Of a stretch of 61,104 bases of DNA, positions 44,696 through 52,314 are shown piece by piece; within the stretch, counting starts at the first letter, position 1; each line of letters starts with the position of its first letter. The position numbers and the translations under genes were made by a program. This DNA is from Aggregatibacter actinomycetemcomitans (GTDB lineage: Bacteria; Pseudomonadota; Gammaproteobacteria; Enterobacterales; Pasteurellaceae), in contig NZ_NRDF01000012.1 of the NCBI RefSeq assembly GCF_003130205.1, forward strand, positions 1 to 61,104, given 5' to 3'. Under the pieces are notes generated by a model. It did no database searches, was not told where the DNA came from, and was given only the letters and a program-made list of their open reading frames with translations.

Positions 44696-47480
44696 CCCTT
44701 CGGTTATCTAAAGAGGCGATAATAATTTCGCCTGATTCATTGTATTGAATCCAAATTTGTTCAGCCTGATGATAAATTTCTTGGCTTCCTGCGGTTAGTG
44801 CAGGAAGTAACAGTTCGCGACCTTGTTCATCAATATAAACCAAGCCGCGTGTTTGTCGTTCAATATGCTGACAGCCCGGTACTGACCAACCTTGTCCTAG
44901 CCAACCTGTGCCCATTTGGTCGGAATAATAACTACGAGACCAAACTAATGGCATTAATCCCGCAAAGGCGAAATCCACTTCATTAGTAAGTAATTTTAAT
45001 CCAAGAATAGGGTTGACCGGTCGACCCACTGCGGTAGCTGCTTTACAAGGAATGGATTCGTTTGTATTGGCCGAACCATTTGCTCCGGCTCCAGCAAAAG
45101 CTCCAACTCCTCCGTTAAAGCCACTATCATCTGTGTTATTGTCAGAATTCTCAGTCTCAGCACCACTAGAATCGTTACCACCAGAAGCGCCACCACCGCC
45201 ACCTCCAGAACCGCCACCAGCACCACCGCCACGAGCACCTCCGTCGCCACCGTCATCCGAAGCCGGCGCAGAATCAGCTTCAGCACTCGATGTCGCCGCC
45301 CCACCCGGATTCAAGTCAATGAGCTTACCATTAATACACACCGACTTCCCTTCCAGTTGAATATTCCCGTTCTTAAATAGGGTAAGACGTGCACCGGCGG
45401 TCTCAAATATCACATTATCCGCCTTGGATGTCATTGACACCGGACCGTTATTGGCGATTAACTGATAATCCTTGCCTACAGTAATGATTTGCGCCTCGTC
45501 AATGGTTTGGGTTTCCTCTCCCGCCACTTCTTTATAACGGGCTTTGCCGACACTAACTTTCTGTTCGCCTTTGACGGTTTCTTTGTGATTCCCGCCCACA
45601 TTAGTGGCACGGTCATTGAGCACTAAGGTATTCATATCCCGCTGAGCCTGGAAGTCCAAGCGTTGTTTACCCTGCTCATCTTCCATCATCATCCCATTAT
45701 AACCACCGCCCTTATAGGTCTGTGACATCAGATGCATCTGGGTTTTGTTTTGTGGTAATTTGGCCGGCAACGGCATATTCGCATGGTAGGTTCGCCCGGT
45801 GACTATCGGCTGGTCGGGGTCGCCTTCTAAAAAGTCTACCATCACCTCATGACCGACCCGAGGAATCGCCACCATCCCCCAGCCTTTACCCGCCCAAGGT
45901 TGGGTTACCCGCACCCAACAAGAACTGTGGTCATCATACTTGCCTTCCCTGTCCCATAAGAATTGTAACCGCACCCGTCCAAAGTTATCGGTATAAATCT
46001 CCTCCCCCTTCGGACCGGTCACAATAGCCGGCTGCGGTCCTTCTACCAACGGCTTGGTGCGTTGTAAGGGACGCCAGGTCTGGTGGCGTGGTAAGCATTC
46101 AAAGGCGGCGGTTAAATGGGTGCCGCGTTCACCGGCTTCCCCCTGAGCCCCCTGCGCCTGTTCGGCATGATAGTGCACCTGGCTTAATTGCCATAAGGTA
46201 TTAAAGGCGGCATTAGGATGACTCTGTAAGTTAATTAAACCACCCGCCATTAACAACGGACTGTTACTCTCCCCGCGTCCGCTATGGGCATCACGACGTA
46301 AGCTCTCCAACCGATAACGGCTATATTGTTTACCCCGTCCGTCTTTAAAGCGCCCCGGAAAGTCATAATGCTCATACATGGCACGTTGCGCCTCAAGGTC
46401 TTTGGCTTCTTCCGTGAAAGTGGCTTCCCACAGAGGCTTTTTAAAGGTGTAGTCTTTTAACACCGCCTGAGACACCCGCACCCGTTCACTGTGGGCAAAG
46501 CGACTAAGCGTGTTTTCTTGTAGTTGGGCGTTTTTATTGGGGTTGTAGTTTAAGGTGATGGCTTTTTCGTTGTTTAATGTGGAGGCATCATCACTGATAA
46601 CCAACCGGCTTTGTTCATCAAAGTAATAGAACAGCCCTTCTTCCGCCGCCAAGCGTTCAAAGAAGGCTAAGTCGGTTTCACGGTATTGCACACAGAACTC
46701 GCGCTCGGGGTGGGAGTCACGTAGCATAAAGCGATAGTCGGTGACTTTATTTTCATCAAGCAGGGTAGCGAGAATGGTTTGCAGGTCTTTTTGTTGGAAG
46801 ATGCGGGAATTTGAACGCAGTCCCAAACGCCAAAGGGTAGGGCGCAGTTGCAAACGATAGAAGGTGTTATGAAAACCGCTGTCACCTTGTTCAAATTGGT
46901 TGACAATACCGGTGAGGCGTCTTACCTGTTCGCCATCTTGCCAGAACGTGAGATAAGCCTCATTGTCCAACACGGCGACAAAGGGAATGGCATCATTCTT
47001 ACTGCTGAGTTCAAGATGTAGCGTAAAAGGCTCGCTGTAACCATCCCATAAATCAAAACCTAATACTTCAAAGCTGTCAGACGATACGCCCGCCGAGTGA
47101 AAAGTGAATTGCAGACCGCTTGGAGAACGCCCAAGTAAAGCTGATAAGGCATCCTGAACGGACGGTGTACCACCGACTTCACCGCCGATACCGACGAGTG
47201 GCGGCTTTTTGCCCCATTGTTGAACCCGTTGAATCACCTCTTTGCCAATCGCCACACCCTGTTGTACCTGAGCCACCCGTTCCTGAACCCGTGCCGCTCG
47301 TTTTGTCAGTTTCTTATCACCGGTAATTGCCGCCACCGGCTTGATTTTACCGGCAAGGGAGGCAACATCATTAAGCGTAGGAATGGAAATGCCGGAAGAG
47401 GATTTAGCTGTTTTTTCAACCGCACTTTTGGTGCTTCCTGATGAGGCAACAAGTGTTTTGGAATCCGAGCGTAATGTCAT
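44634..47480 (-). CDS. VgrG-Rhs fusion, cut off by the phage cassette
   Basis: 948-codon frame. About residues 1-115 are an unusual N-terminal extension, then a VgrG body: gp27-like domain (FHSAGVSSDSFEVLGFDLWDG), the gp5 OB segment (GPKGEEIYTDNFGRVRLQF, WGMVAIPRVGHEVMVDFLEG), and the repeat-rich spike (ETVKGEQKVSVGKARY). A Gly/Ser/Asp-rich linker (about 725-795) leads into an Rhs N-terminal domain (NPILGLKLLTNEVDFAFAG, VWSRSYYSDQMGTGWLGQGW). At about residue 925 the sequence becomes out-of-frame tape-measure DNA and stops. Known VgrG-Rhs proteins deliver C-terminal toxins through the type VI secretion system; no other T6SS gene is in the window. Confidence 0.9.
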   Translation of the reverse strand: MTLRSDSKTLVASSGSTKSAVEKTAKSSSGISIPTLNDVASLAGKIKPVAAITGDKKLTKRAARVQERVAQVQQGVAIGKEVIQRVQQWGKKPPLVGIGGEVGGTPSVQDALSALLGRSPSGLQFTFHSAGVSSDSFEVLGFDLWDGYSEPFTLHLELSSKNDAIPFVAVLDNEAYLTFWQDGEQVRRLTGIVNQFEQGDSGFHNTFYRLQLRPTLWRLGLRSNSRIFQQKDLQTILATLLDENKVTDYRFMLRDSHPEREFCVQYRETDLAFFERLAAEEGLFYYFDEQSRLVISDDASTLNNEKAITLNYNPNKNAQLQENTLSRFAHSERVRVSQAVLKDYTFKKPLWEATFTEEAKDLEAQRAMYEHYDFPGRFKDGRGKQYSRYRLESLRRDAHSGRGESNSPLLMAGGLINLQSHPNAAFNTLWQLSQVHYHAEQAQGAQGEAGERGTHLTAAFECLPRHQTWRPLQRTKPLVEGPQPAIVTGPKGEEIYTDNFGRVRLQFLWDREGKYDDHSSCWVRVTQPWAGKGWGMVAIPRVGHEVMVDFLEGDPDQPIVTGRTYHANMPLPAKLPQNKTQMHLMSQTYKGGGYNGMMMEDEQGKQRLDFQAQRDMNTLVLNDRATNVGGNHKETVKGEQKVSVGKARYKEVAGEETQTIDEAQIITVGKDYQLIANNGPVSMTSKADNVIFETAGARLTLFKNGNIQLEGKSVCINGKLIDLNPGGAATSSAEADSAPASDDGGDGGARGGGAGGGSGGGGGGASGGNDSSGAETENSDNNTDDSGFNGGVGAFAGAGANGSANTNESIPCKAATAVGRPVNPILGLKLLTNEVDFAFAGLMPLVWSRSYYSDQMGTGWLGQGWSVPGCQHIERQTRGLVYIDEQGRELLLPALTAGSQEIYHQAEQIWIQYNESGEIIIASLDNRRVAKLYCRACQGHNDAARCTA

Positions 47481-47751
47481 GGGGTTATCCTTATGAGGCC
47501 ATTAAATTTTTGTTGGCTAGTATGATTTATATGTGAATATGAAACAAGTTTTATACTCTAAAATCTAGATTTATTTGAAGGTGGTGGTTCAAAATCCTAC
47601 AACGCCGTAAAAACACATTTAATGTGATAAGCATATTTTTTCGCTTCAAACATCATTAGTGACAAATTCCCTAGCACCGAATGAGCCCCTAAATATTTGA
47701 CATCATCTTCAATTATGGAGATAATTATTTTAATTGGTAGACGGAGGGAAT
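47481..47751. other. Intergenic region between vgrG-rhs and the methylase
   Basis: About 270 bp between divergent genes; A/T-rich, expected to contain both promoters. A GGTTCAAAATCC stretch near 47588 recalls a tRNA T-arm but has no supporting structure. I see no gene. Confidence 0.4.
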
Positions 47752-48411
47752 ATGACATATCCAGGTGGAAAAGGTAAATGTTTCCAAAAAATCATTAATT
47801 TAATGCCTCCGCATGACGTATATATTGAAACTCATCTTGGTAGTGGTGCAGTACTACGAAATAAAAAACCAGCACTAAAAAATATTGGAATAGATCTAGA
47901 TTTTGATGTTATTCAATCATGGATTGGTTATTCTCCTGAAAATCATAAGTTTTTTAATAATGATGCATTGGCGTTTCTAACTAAGTACCTGTTTACTGGG
48001 AAAGAGTTAGTATATTGTGATCCTCCATATGTTCTTTCAACTAGAAGAAGACAAAAAATATATAAATATGAATACACTGATGAGCAGCATGGGGAGTTAT
48101 TGGATTTATTATGCAAAATTCCTTGCATGGTTATGATTTCTGGATATGAAAATGAGTTATATGATGAGAAATTATCGCTTTGGAGAAAAGAAAAATTTTT
48201 TTCTAAAACTCACAATGGAGTGAGAGAGGAATGTGTGTGGCTTAATTTCCCCCCTGCTGACAAACTACATGATGCTTCTTTTTTAGGAGCTAATTTTCGA
48301 GAAAGATATACTATCAAAAAACGCCTTAATCGTTTGATTCAAAAATTTGAGTTAATGGATCCGATTGAGCGAGATTATATTTTGGAAATACTTAATAAAA
48401 AATATATCTAA
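47752..48411 (+). CDS. D12-class DNA adenine-N6 methyltransferase
   Basis: 219-aa protein with the D12/Dam-type layout: PGGKGKCFQKI at residues 4-14, HLGSGAVLRNKKP (28-40) and the catalytic DPPY at 90-93. Shorter than Dam (about 270-280 aa). I start at 47752 after GGAGGG. The glycosylase gene follows 15 bp later on the same strand. No restriction endonuclease is adjacent; it could be an orphan methylase, or mark DNA for the neighbouring cargo genes. Confidence 0.85.
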   Translation: MTYPGGKGKCFQKIINLMPPHDVYIETHLGSGAVLRNKKPALKNIGIDLDFDVIQSWIGYSPENHKFFNNDALAFLTKYLFTGKELVYCDPPYVLSTRRRQKIYKYEYTDEQHGELLDLLCKIPCMVMISGYENELYDEKLSLWRKEKFFSKTHNGVREECVWLNFPPADKLHDASFLGANFRERYTIKKRLNRLIQKFELMDPIERDYILEILNKKYI

Positions 48412-48426
48412 AGTAGGTTTATAAAA

Positions 48427-49254
48427 ATGAAACAAATAGCAGCTGTTTTTTCAGATAGTTCTTGTATGCAGTTATTATCCCTCCCCGCCCCAGAGAATGA
48501 GGTTCTTCCAGGTGTAGTTTGGGGGAAAATTGAACAATTTCCTTCTCCAGCCTATTGGTATTACCGAGTATTATCTAACCGAGAATTAAATAACACTCCC
48601 AAATACCGGCTGGGAGAATCATTTATTGAAGAAGTATGCGCTTGTCTTTTAGGTGGGTATGGTATACCTGCATATGTTGGTTTGGCTGCGTTTCACTACC
48701 TCAAATCTCAGAATGTATTTTCTGATATGCCAACAGATAAAGAAGTTATTTTTAACTTGCTGTCTAAACCATTACAAATTAATGGAAAAAAAGTTAAATA
48801 TCGTTTTGCAAAACAAAAATCATATTATCTCGCTGAAGCTCTAAAATTTCTGAAAGAAACCAACCCACCATTTGGTAATGGTAAACAATTAAGAAATTGG
48901 TTATTACAAATACAAGGAATTGGTTATAAAACGGCGTCTTGGATAGCAAGAAATTGGCTTGATGCTGATGATGTTGCTATCTTAGATGTCCATATATTAA
49001 GAGCGGGAAGGGTAGCGAAGTTTTTTGATACTAATTTAACAGTTGAAAAAAATTATTTAAAGTTAGAGGAGCAGTTTTTAGAATTTGCCCAAGCACTTGG
49101 GGTGCGTACTTCAGAATTGGATGCTACTATTTGGTATGATATGATGCTGACAACAAATATATTTAGAAAAAGAAAGAGTACTCAGGCACTATCATGGGAC
49201 AGTATTTCTACCGAAAATAGCAACTCCCACTCCAAACAAATTAGATTGTTCTGA
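48427..49254 (+). CDS. OGG-like HhH-GPD DNA glycosylase
   Basis: 275-aa protein with a helix-hairpin-helix and catalytic pair of the OGG branch: LLQIQGIGYKTASWIARNW with Lys168, and ILDVHILRAG with Asp187. OGG enzymes remove 8-oxoguanine with an associated lyase reaction. An OGG-type glycosylase also occurs among the accessory genes of type IV CBASS. Its last 63 bp overlap the 3' end of the convergent oxidoreductase gene. It follows the methylase by 15 bp, probably in one transcript. Confidence 0.82.
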   Translation: MKQIAAVFSDSSCMQLLSLPAPENEVLPGVVWGKIEQFPSPAYWYYRVLSNRELNNTPKYRLGESFIEEVCACLLGGYGIPAYVGLAAFHYLKSQNVFSDMPTDKEVIFNLLSKPLQINGKKVKYRFAKQKSYYLAEALKFLKETNPPFGNGKQLRNWLLQIQGIGYKTASWIARNWLDADDVAILDVHILRAGRVAKFFDTNLTVEKNYLKLEEQFLEFAQALGVRTSELDATIWYDMMLTTNIFRKRKSTQALSWDSISTENSNSHSKQIRLF

Positions 49255-49875
49255 TAGTTTGCTTACCCATGGCTCGCCAGTAATTCCTAAGGGGCAGAAT
49301 GACATGTTTAGGTATGTAGCAGCCATATGTAATCCACATAGTAGGATGCCTGAATCTCTCCAGATTAGACTATCTGGGTTGTCATATTTCGCAGCTGTTT
49401 TCCCGTATTCAGCTCCCAGTAATACTATTGTTCCATCTTGAACATCCACTATGGTATTTACCTCGTTTCTTATCGTATTTATATTAATTTCTGATTGAAC
49501 AGCATTCAGGGTAAAGCTAAAAGGGTCAAATCTTAACAAATTTTTGTGAAGATGCGATATTAAGAAGATATGAATAGGATGTATCGCTCCTGCTGATGGA
49601 ATAGGCCTTTTGGATAATAAAAAACCATATTCACTGTTAGATAAAGATTTCACGATATTGGTTAGGTATAAAATATTAGCAATATCTCTAAGTTGTATCT
49701 CTGAAAAAGTATAATTAGAACATCTACTAAGAATTACTTGTTGAAAGTCAATTTTTTCTTCAATTTGCACATATTGATAGAGTGAATATGCAGTTTCCTC
49801 ATCCCAAGTAATTGGCATATACGGGATAATGCTTTTTTTGGGAGTGGGTATGCCTAAATCAGTCCATTTTTTCAT
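49192..49875 (-). CDS. SagB-like nitroreductase-family oxidoreductase
   Basis: 227-aa protein resembling the SagB/ThcOx nitroreductase-fold group: SKRPIPSAGAIHPIHIFLI, LLRFDPFSFTL, and WRDSGILLCGLHMAATYLNMSFCPLGITG, where the SAGA-HP and GH/GLHM segments fit FMN-binding positions of such enzymes. SagB-type enzymes oxidise azolines in peptide modification. The ATG at 49875 overlaps the end of the queC-like gene by 17 nt. It is the last gene of the minus-strand cargo operon. Confidence 0.72.
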   Translation of the reverse strand: MKKWTDLGIPTPKKSIIPYMPITWDEETAYSLYQYVQIEEKIDFQQVILSRCSNYTFSEIQLRDIANILYLTNIVKSLSNSEYGFLLSKRPIPSAGAIHPIHIFLISHLHKNLLRFDPFSFTLNAVQSEININTIRNEVNTIVDVQDGTIVLLGAEYGKTAAKYDNPDSLIWRDSGILLCGLHMAATYLNMSFCPLGITGEPWVSKLSEQSNLFGVGVAIFGRNTVP

Positions 49876-50455
49876 AAATATGACTCCATACCTCAAAATA
49901 TTTATTACATCCTCTACACTTACCGCAAGCTATATTAGACTTATGACAGCTATGTGCCCATGAGAGAAATGATTTCGGGACCCCCGATGTTATTATTAAT
50001 TCCTCCGTTGTCAAATGAATGGCTGGAGCTTTTATTCTTATGTATCCTTCTTGCATACTTACAAGATGATCCATTGCATCTATAAATTTGGGACTACCAT
50101 CAATGTGGTAACTATCAGATTTCACACTACCTATCCATAACTCATCTATATTTAATGAGATGGCCTTCATCGCTGCTAATGTTATTAACATCTGATTCCT
50201 ATATGGCCACCAATCGGTAGACGGAGCATTTACATTTTGCTGTATCCCTAATAAATCTCCTGAACCTAGAGCAGAGAGATCAACATTAATAATATGGTGC
50301 TCAATTTTTAATTCTTCACATATTTTCTTTGATACGGCTATTTCTGTTTTTGCTGCACGTTGCCCATAATCTATTGTGAACGCTACATTTGGCCTTTTCC
50401 ACCAAGCTAGACTAAGGGAGTCCATTCCTCCGGATAATAAGATCGCGGACTTCAT
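49859..50455 (-). CDS. QueC-like 7-cyano-7-deazaguanine synthase homologue
   Basis: 198-aa PP-loop ATPase with the signature LLSGGMDSLS (SGGMDS at 8-13), PYRNQML matching the RN motif of QueC, and a zinc site Cys170, Cys177, Cys180, Cys183 (SCHKSNIACGKCRGC). Housekeeping QueC makes preQ0 from carboxydeazaguanine using ATP and ammonia. This one is shorter, and lies in an accessory operon, not with queDEF. QueC homologues are also used in defence (QatC, and Cap9 of type IV CBASS). A role in modifying a small molecule or a protein is therefore possible. Confidence 0.85.
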   Translation of the reverse strand: MKSAILLSGGMDSLSLAWWKRPNVAFTIDYGQRAAKTEIAVSKKICEELKIEHHIINVDLSALGSGDLLGIQQNVNAPSTDWWPYRNQMLITLAAMKAISLNIDELWIGSVKSDSYHIDGSPKFIDAMDHLVSMQEGYIRIKAPAIHLTTEELIITSGVPKSFLSWAHSCHKSNIACGKCRGCNKYFEVWSHIYEKMD

Positions 50456-50490
50456 TTTATTTTTCCTTAGAAATTAGTTAATCTTTTTTA

Positions 50491-50973
50491 CTATAATTTT
50501 TGGCTTTCCCATAGGGTGCGGTAAATAGCACTTACATAGTCTTTAATAACTATACAATCTGTCCCTTCCATCATCTTTAAGTCTTCTGATTTTTCATTTT
50601 CATTATAGACAATAACAGGTTTATTCTTTGCTGTAGCGTATCCTATTTCAAAAATAGTCCCAGAATCTTTTCCATCAAAGATGGCAAATATAATATCTGA
50701 ATTATTTATTCCATCTATATCTTTAGGTACGACCATTATAGCATCTCCAGTTCCAATTTCATGATATGGTGAAAATACTATCAGTCCCATCTCACTCAAT
50801 AACCTTCTAGTTTCATTAATAAGCCATATCTGTGAAAGAGTAAAAAAAGGACCAGTTAAATATACAGTTACTTTTTTCTCAGAATGTCTATGTGTTATGG
50901 GTTGTACTCGATTTTTCCAGTTAGTAAATTCCTCAAAGCTTGGATATCCTCTTGTTTCATGTAGCTTTAGAAG
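50491..50973 (-). pseudogene. Nucleoside 2-deoxyribosyltransferase domain, cut from its upstream partner
   Basis: 160 codons with no ATG, GTG or TTG until an internal TTG at 50799. It reads HETRGYPSFEEFTNW, then VYLTGPFFTLSQIWLINETRR, FSPYHEIG, and the catalytic FDGKDSGTIFEIGYATA, the core of the nucleoside 2-deoxyribosyltransferase family. Because the essential GPFF segment is upstream of any start codon and it overlaps the end of the PfkB-like gene out of frame, I infer that the two were one fused gene and are now separated by a frameshift at about 50960 (skipping the T of ACA-T-GAA restores the fusion). Confidence 0.75.
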
Positions 50974-51727
50974 CTAACTCTGCAGCTTCAGTAGGTGTTT
51001 TCCCTTCATATATCCATTGATATGCAAAATGGGCAGAGAAACAATCACCAGAACCGATTTTCCATACGTTTTTTGTAAAATAACAAGGAACACTATCCTT
51101 CTTAATATATCTATCATTTAGTTTTTGATAAATATTAACTCCTCTAACTCCTTGCTTGATTATGACTACTTTAGCCTTGTTTTTAATTAATTCATAAGCA
51201 ATTTCATCTAGGGATAAATTTCTATTTTTTATTAATTTATATGCCTCATTTGTATTTAAAACAATAGCAAGTTCGTTTGCAGTTGAACCATTTTCAGAGA
51301 AGTCCTTGGGAGAAATCGGATTTTGAGGGTCATAAACAACTTTGTTCCCAGAAATAGTAGGATTACCTTCAAGCATTCCAAATACAAGAATATTGTCTTC
51401 TATAATTTCATTTTGTTGAGCAAATTCAGTTGTTATTGCGCTAATTTGAGGAGTGGATAGCCCGTGTAAATAGTGAAATTTTATCGGGCGATAACTTTCT
51501 TTTAAAGAAGAGCATATTTCGAAGGAAGTTTTATAGATTCCAGCTCTCGCTTGTAAAATGTTAGCACTATCTTTATTTAAACAAGAATATAGCTTTGTAG
51601 CACAGCCTAGGGACTGTAAGACTGATAGAGCCCTTCCTCCAGAACCGTATAATTCATCCCAATGTGGCCAAGCGCACCGCTCAATATATACACCACCAAT
51701 AACAGTAATACATTTATTATTTGACAT
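50957..51727 (-). CDS. PfkB-family sugar/nucleoside kinase domain
   Basis: 256-aa protein of the ribokinase/PfkB superfamily. The N-terminal GSGGRALSVLQSLG is the first signature region and IGSGDCFSAHFAYQW the second, with the catalytic Asp in GSGD. It is shorter than most members (about 300 aa) and ends AAELASKAT at the junction with the deoxyribosyltransferase domain, whose frame overlaps by 17 nt. A kinase plus deoxyribosyltransferase fusion would fit making or breaking an unusual deoxynucleotide. Possible products are inferred only. Confidence 0.75.
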   Translation of the reverse strand: MSNNKCITVIGGVYIERCAWPHWDELYGSGGRALSVLQSLGCATKLYSCLNKDSANILQARAGIYKTSFEICSSLKESYRPIKFHYLHGLSTPQISAITTEFAQQNEIIEDNILVFGMLEGNPTISGNKVVYDPQNPISPKDFSENGSTANELAIVLNTNEAYKLIKNRNLSLDEIAYELIKNKAKVVIIKQGVRGVNIYQKLNDRYIKKDSVPCYFTKNVWKIGSGDCFSAHFAYQWIYEGKTPTEAAELASKAT

Positions 51728-51736
51728 AATTAAGAC

Positions 51737-52087
51737 TCAGATATGTTTGATAGATACTTGAACTTGTCCTTCAATAATACTTTCTACAATAGCTATATAT
51801 TTATGACCGTTCTCCATGCAAGTGAGGAGTTGTGGAAGTACAATCCCTCCCGCTCTATCATCATTTTTGTATGCTTCAATAGATGTAAATCCTTCTTGTT
51901 TGTTTATCTGTAAAGTTAAACGATCTCCAATAAGTAAGCTTTCTATAGTTTTGGGTTGTGGTGATATTAATTGAGTGCTTTTTTGTAGTAATTCACATGA
52001 TGACGCACTATTACCTCCTTCAAAGCCTCCTATACCATTATTAAAGATCGGGTTATTTGAAAAATCACTATTACCGCTGCCAGACAT
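51737..52087 (-). CDS. Small protein with Ser/Gly/Asn-rich N-terminal tail
   Basis: 116-aa protein I do not recognise. The first 30 residues are disordered (MSGSGNSDFSNNPIFNNG, then GGFEGGNSASS), followed by a compact beta-rich part (LLIGDRLTLQINKQEG, AGGIVLPQLLTCME, YIAIVESIIEGQVQVSIKHI). It is the first gene of the minus-strand operon, behind a perfect CRP site. A flexible N-terminus on a small protein next to a QueC-like enzyme makes it a candidate substrate or partner, by inference. Confidence 0.7.
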   Translation of the reverse strand: MSGSGNSDFSNNPIFNNGIGGFEGGNSASSCELLQKSTQLISPQPKTIESLLIGDRLTLQINKQEGFTSIEAYKNDDRAGGIVLPQLLTCMENGHKYIAIVESIIEGQVQVSIKHI

Positions 52088-52176
52088 ATGTATTCTCCCT
52101 GTAAGATAATTATTTAAAATATTTGTACTACTAGACTTTATTTATTTTTATTGATAGTAAATATCAACCTTAAAAT

Positions 52177-52192
52177 ATTGTGATGTGAATCA
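52177..52192 (-). promoter_or_regulatory. Perfect CRP site upstream of the nucleobase operon
   Basis: TGTGA-TGTGAA-TCACA, both half-sites identical to consensus, 90-105 bp upstream of the start at 52087. The region 52088..52314 separates that gene from the end of the TnsE-like gene and contains no other feature I can support. Confidence 0.7.
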
Positions 52193-52314
52193 CATTTTAA
52201 ATTGATTTTCACTTCTCCAACATTATGGAATAATCCTATTTTCTTTCTTTTTTAGCCAAAATATAAAATGGTTAAAAAGATAACGTAAGATTTTTTATTC
52301 ATTACTCTCTTGTA

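Larger units (their letters stand above)
36903..44705 (-). mobile_element. Siphophage tail cassette replacing the centre of a VgrG-Rhs gene
   Basis: All genes here are phage tail genes on the minus strand in the usual order (tape measure end, tail proteins, BR0599-type protein, small assembly proteins, tail tip), but both outer genes are cut: only the last 195 codons of the tape measure and the first 747 of the tail tip remain. VgrG-Rhs N-terminal sequence lies on one side and Rhs core on the other, both on the same strand. No integrase, capsid or lysis gene is present. Confidence 0.8.

Noticed and set aside
36903-44705. An intact prophage
   Set aside because: Only tail genes are present and both outer genes are truncated; no integrase, terminase, capsid or lysis genes.
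45013-45360. Plus-strand Pro/Ala-rich frame opposite vgrG-rhs
   Set aside because: It is the antisense of the Gly/Ser/Asp-rich linker of VgrG-Rhs; low complexity and no ribosome-binding site.
47580-47620. Possible tRNA 3' end or attachment site (GGTTCAAAATCC)
   Set aside because: No acceptor, D or anticodon stem can be formed around it, and no repeat of it was seen elsewhere in the window.
47752-52087. Naming the cargo as type IV CBASS
   Set aside because: QueC-like and OGG-like genes fit, but no CD-NTase and no TGT gene is present; kinase, transferase and SagB-like genes are not part of that system as I know it.
49192-52087. Naming the cargo as QatABCD
   Set aside because: There is a QueC-like protein and a small protein, but no large ATPase (QatA) and no TatD-type nuclease (QatD).
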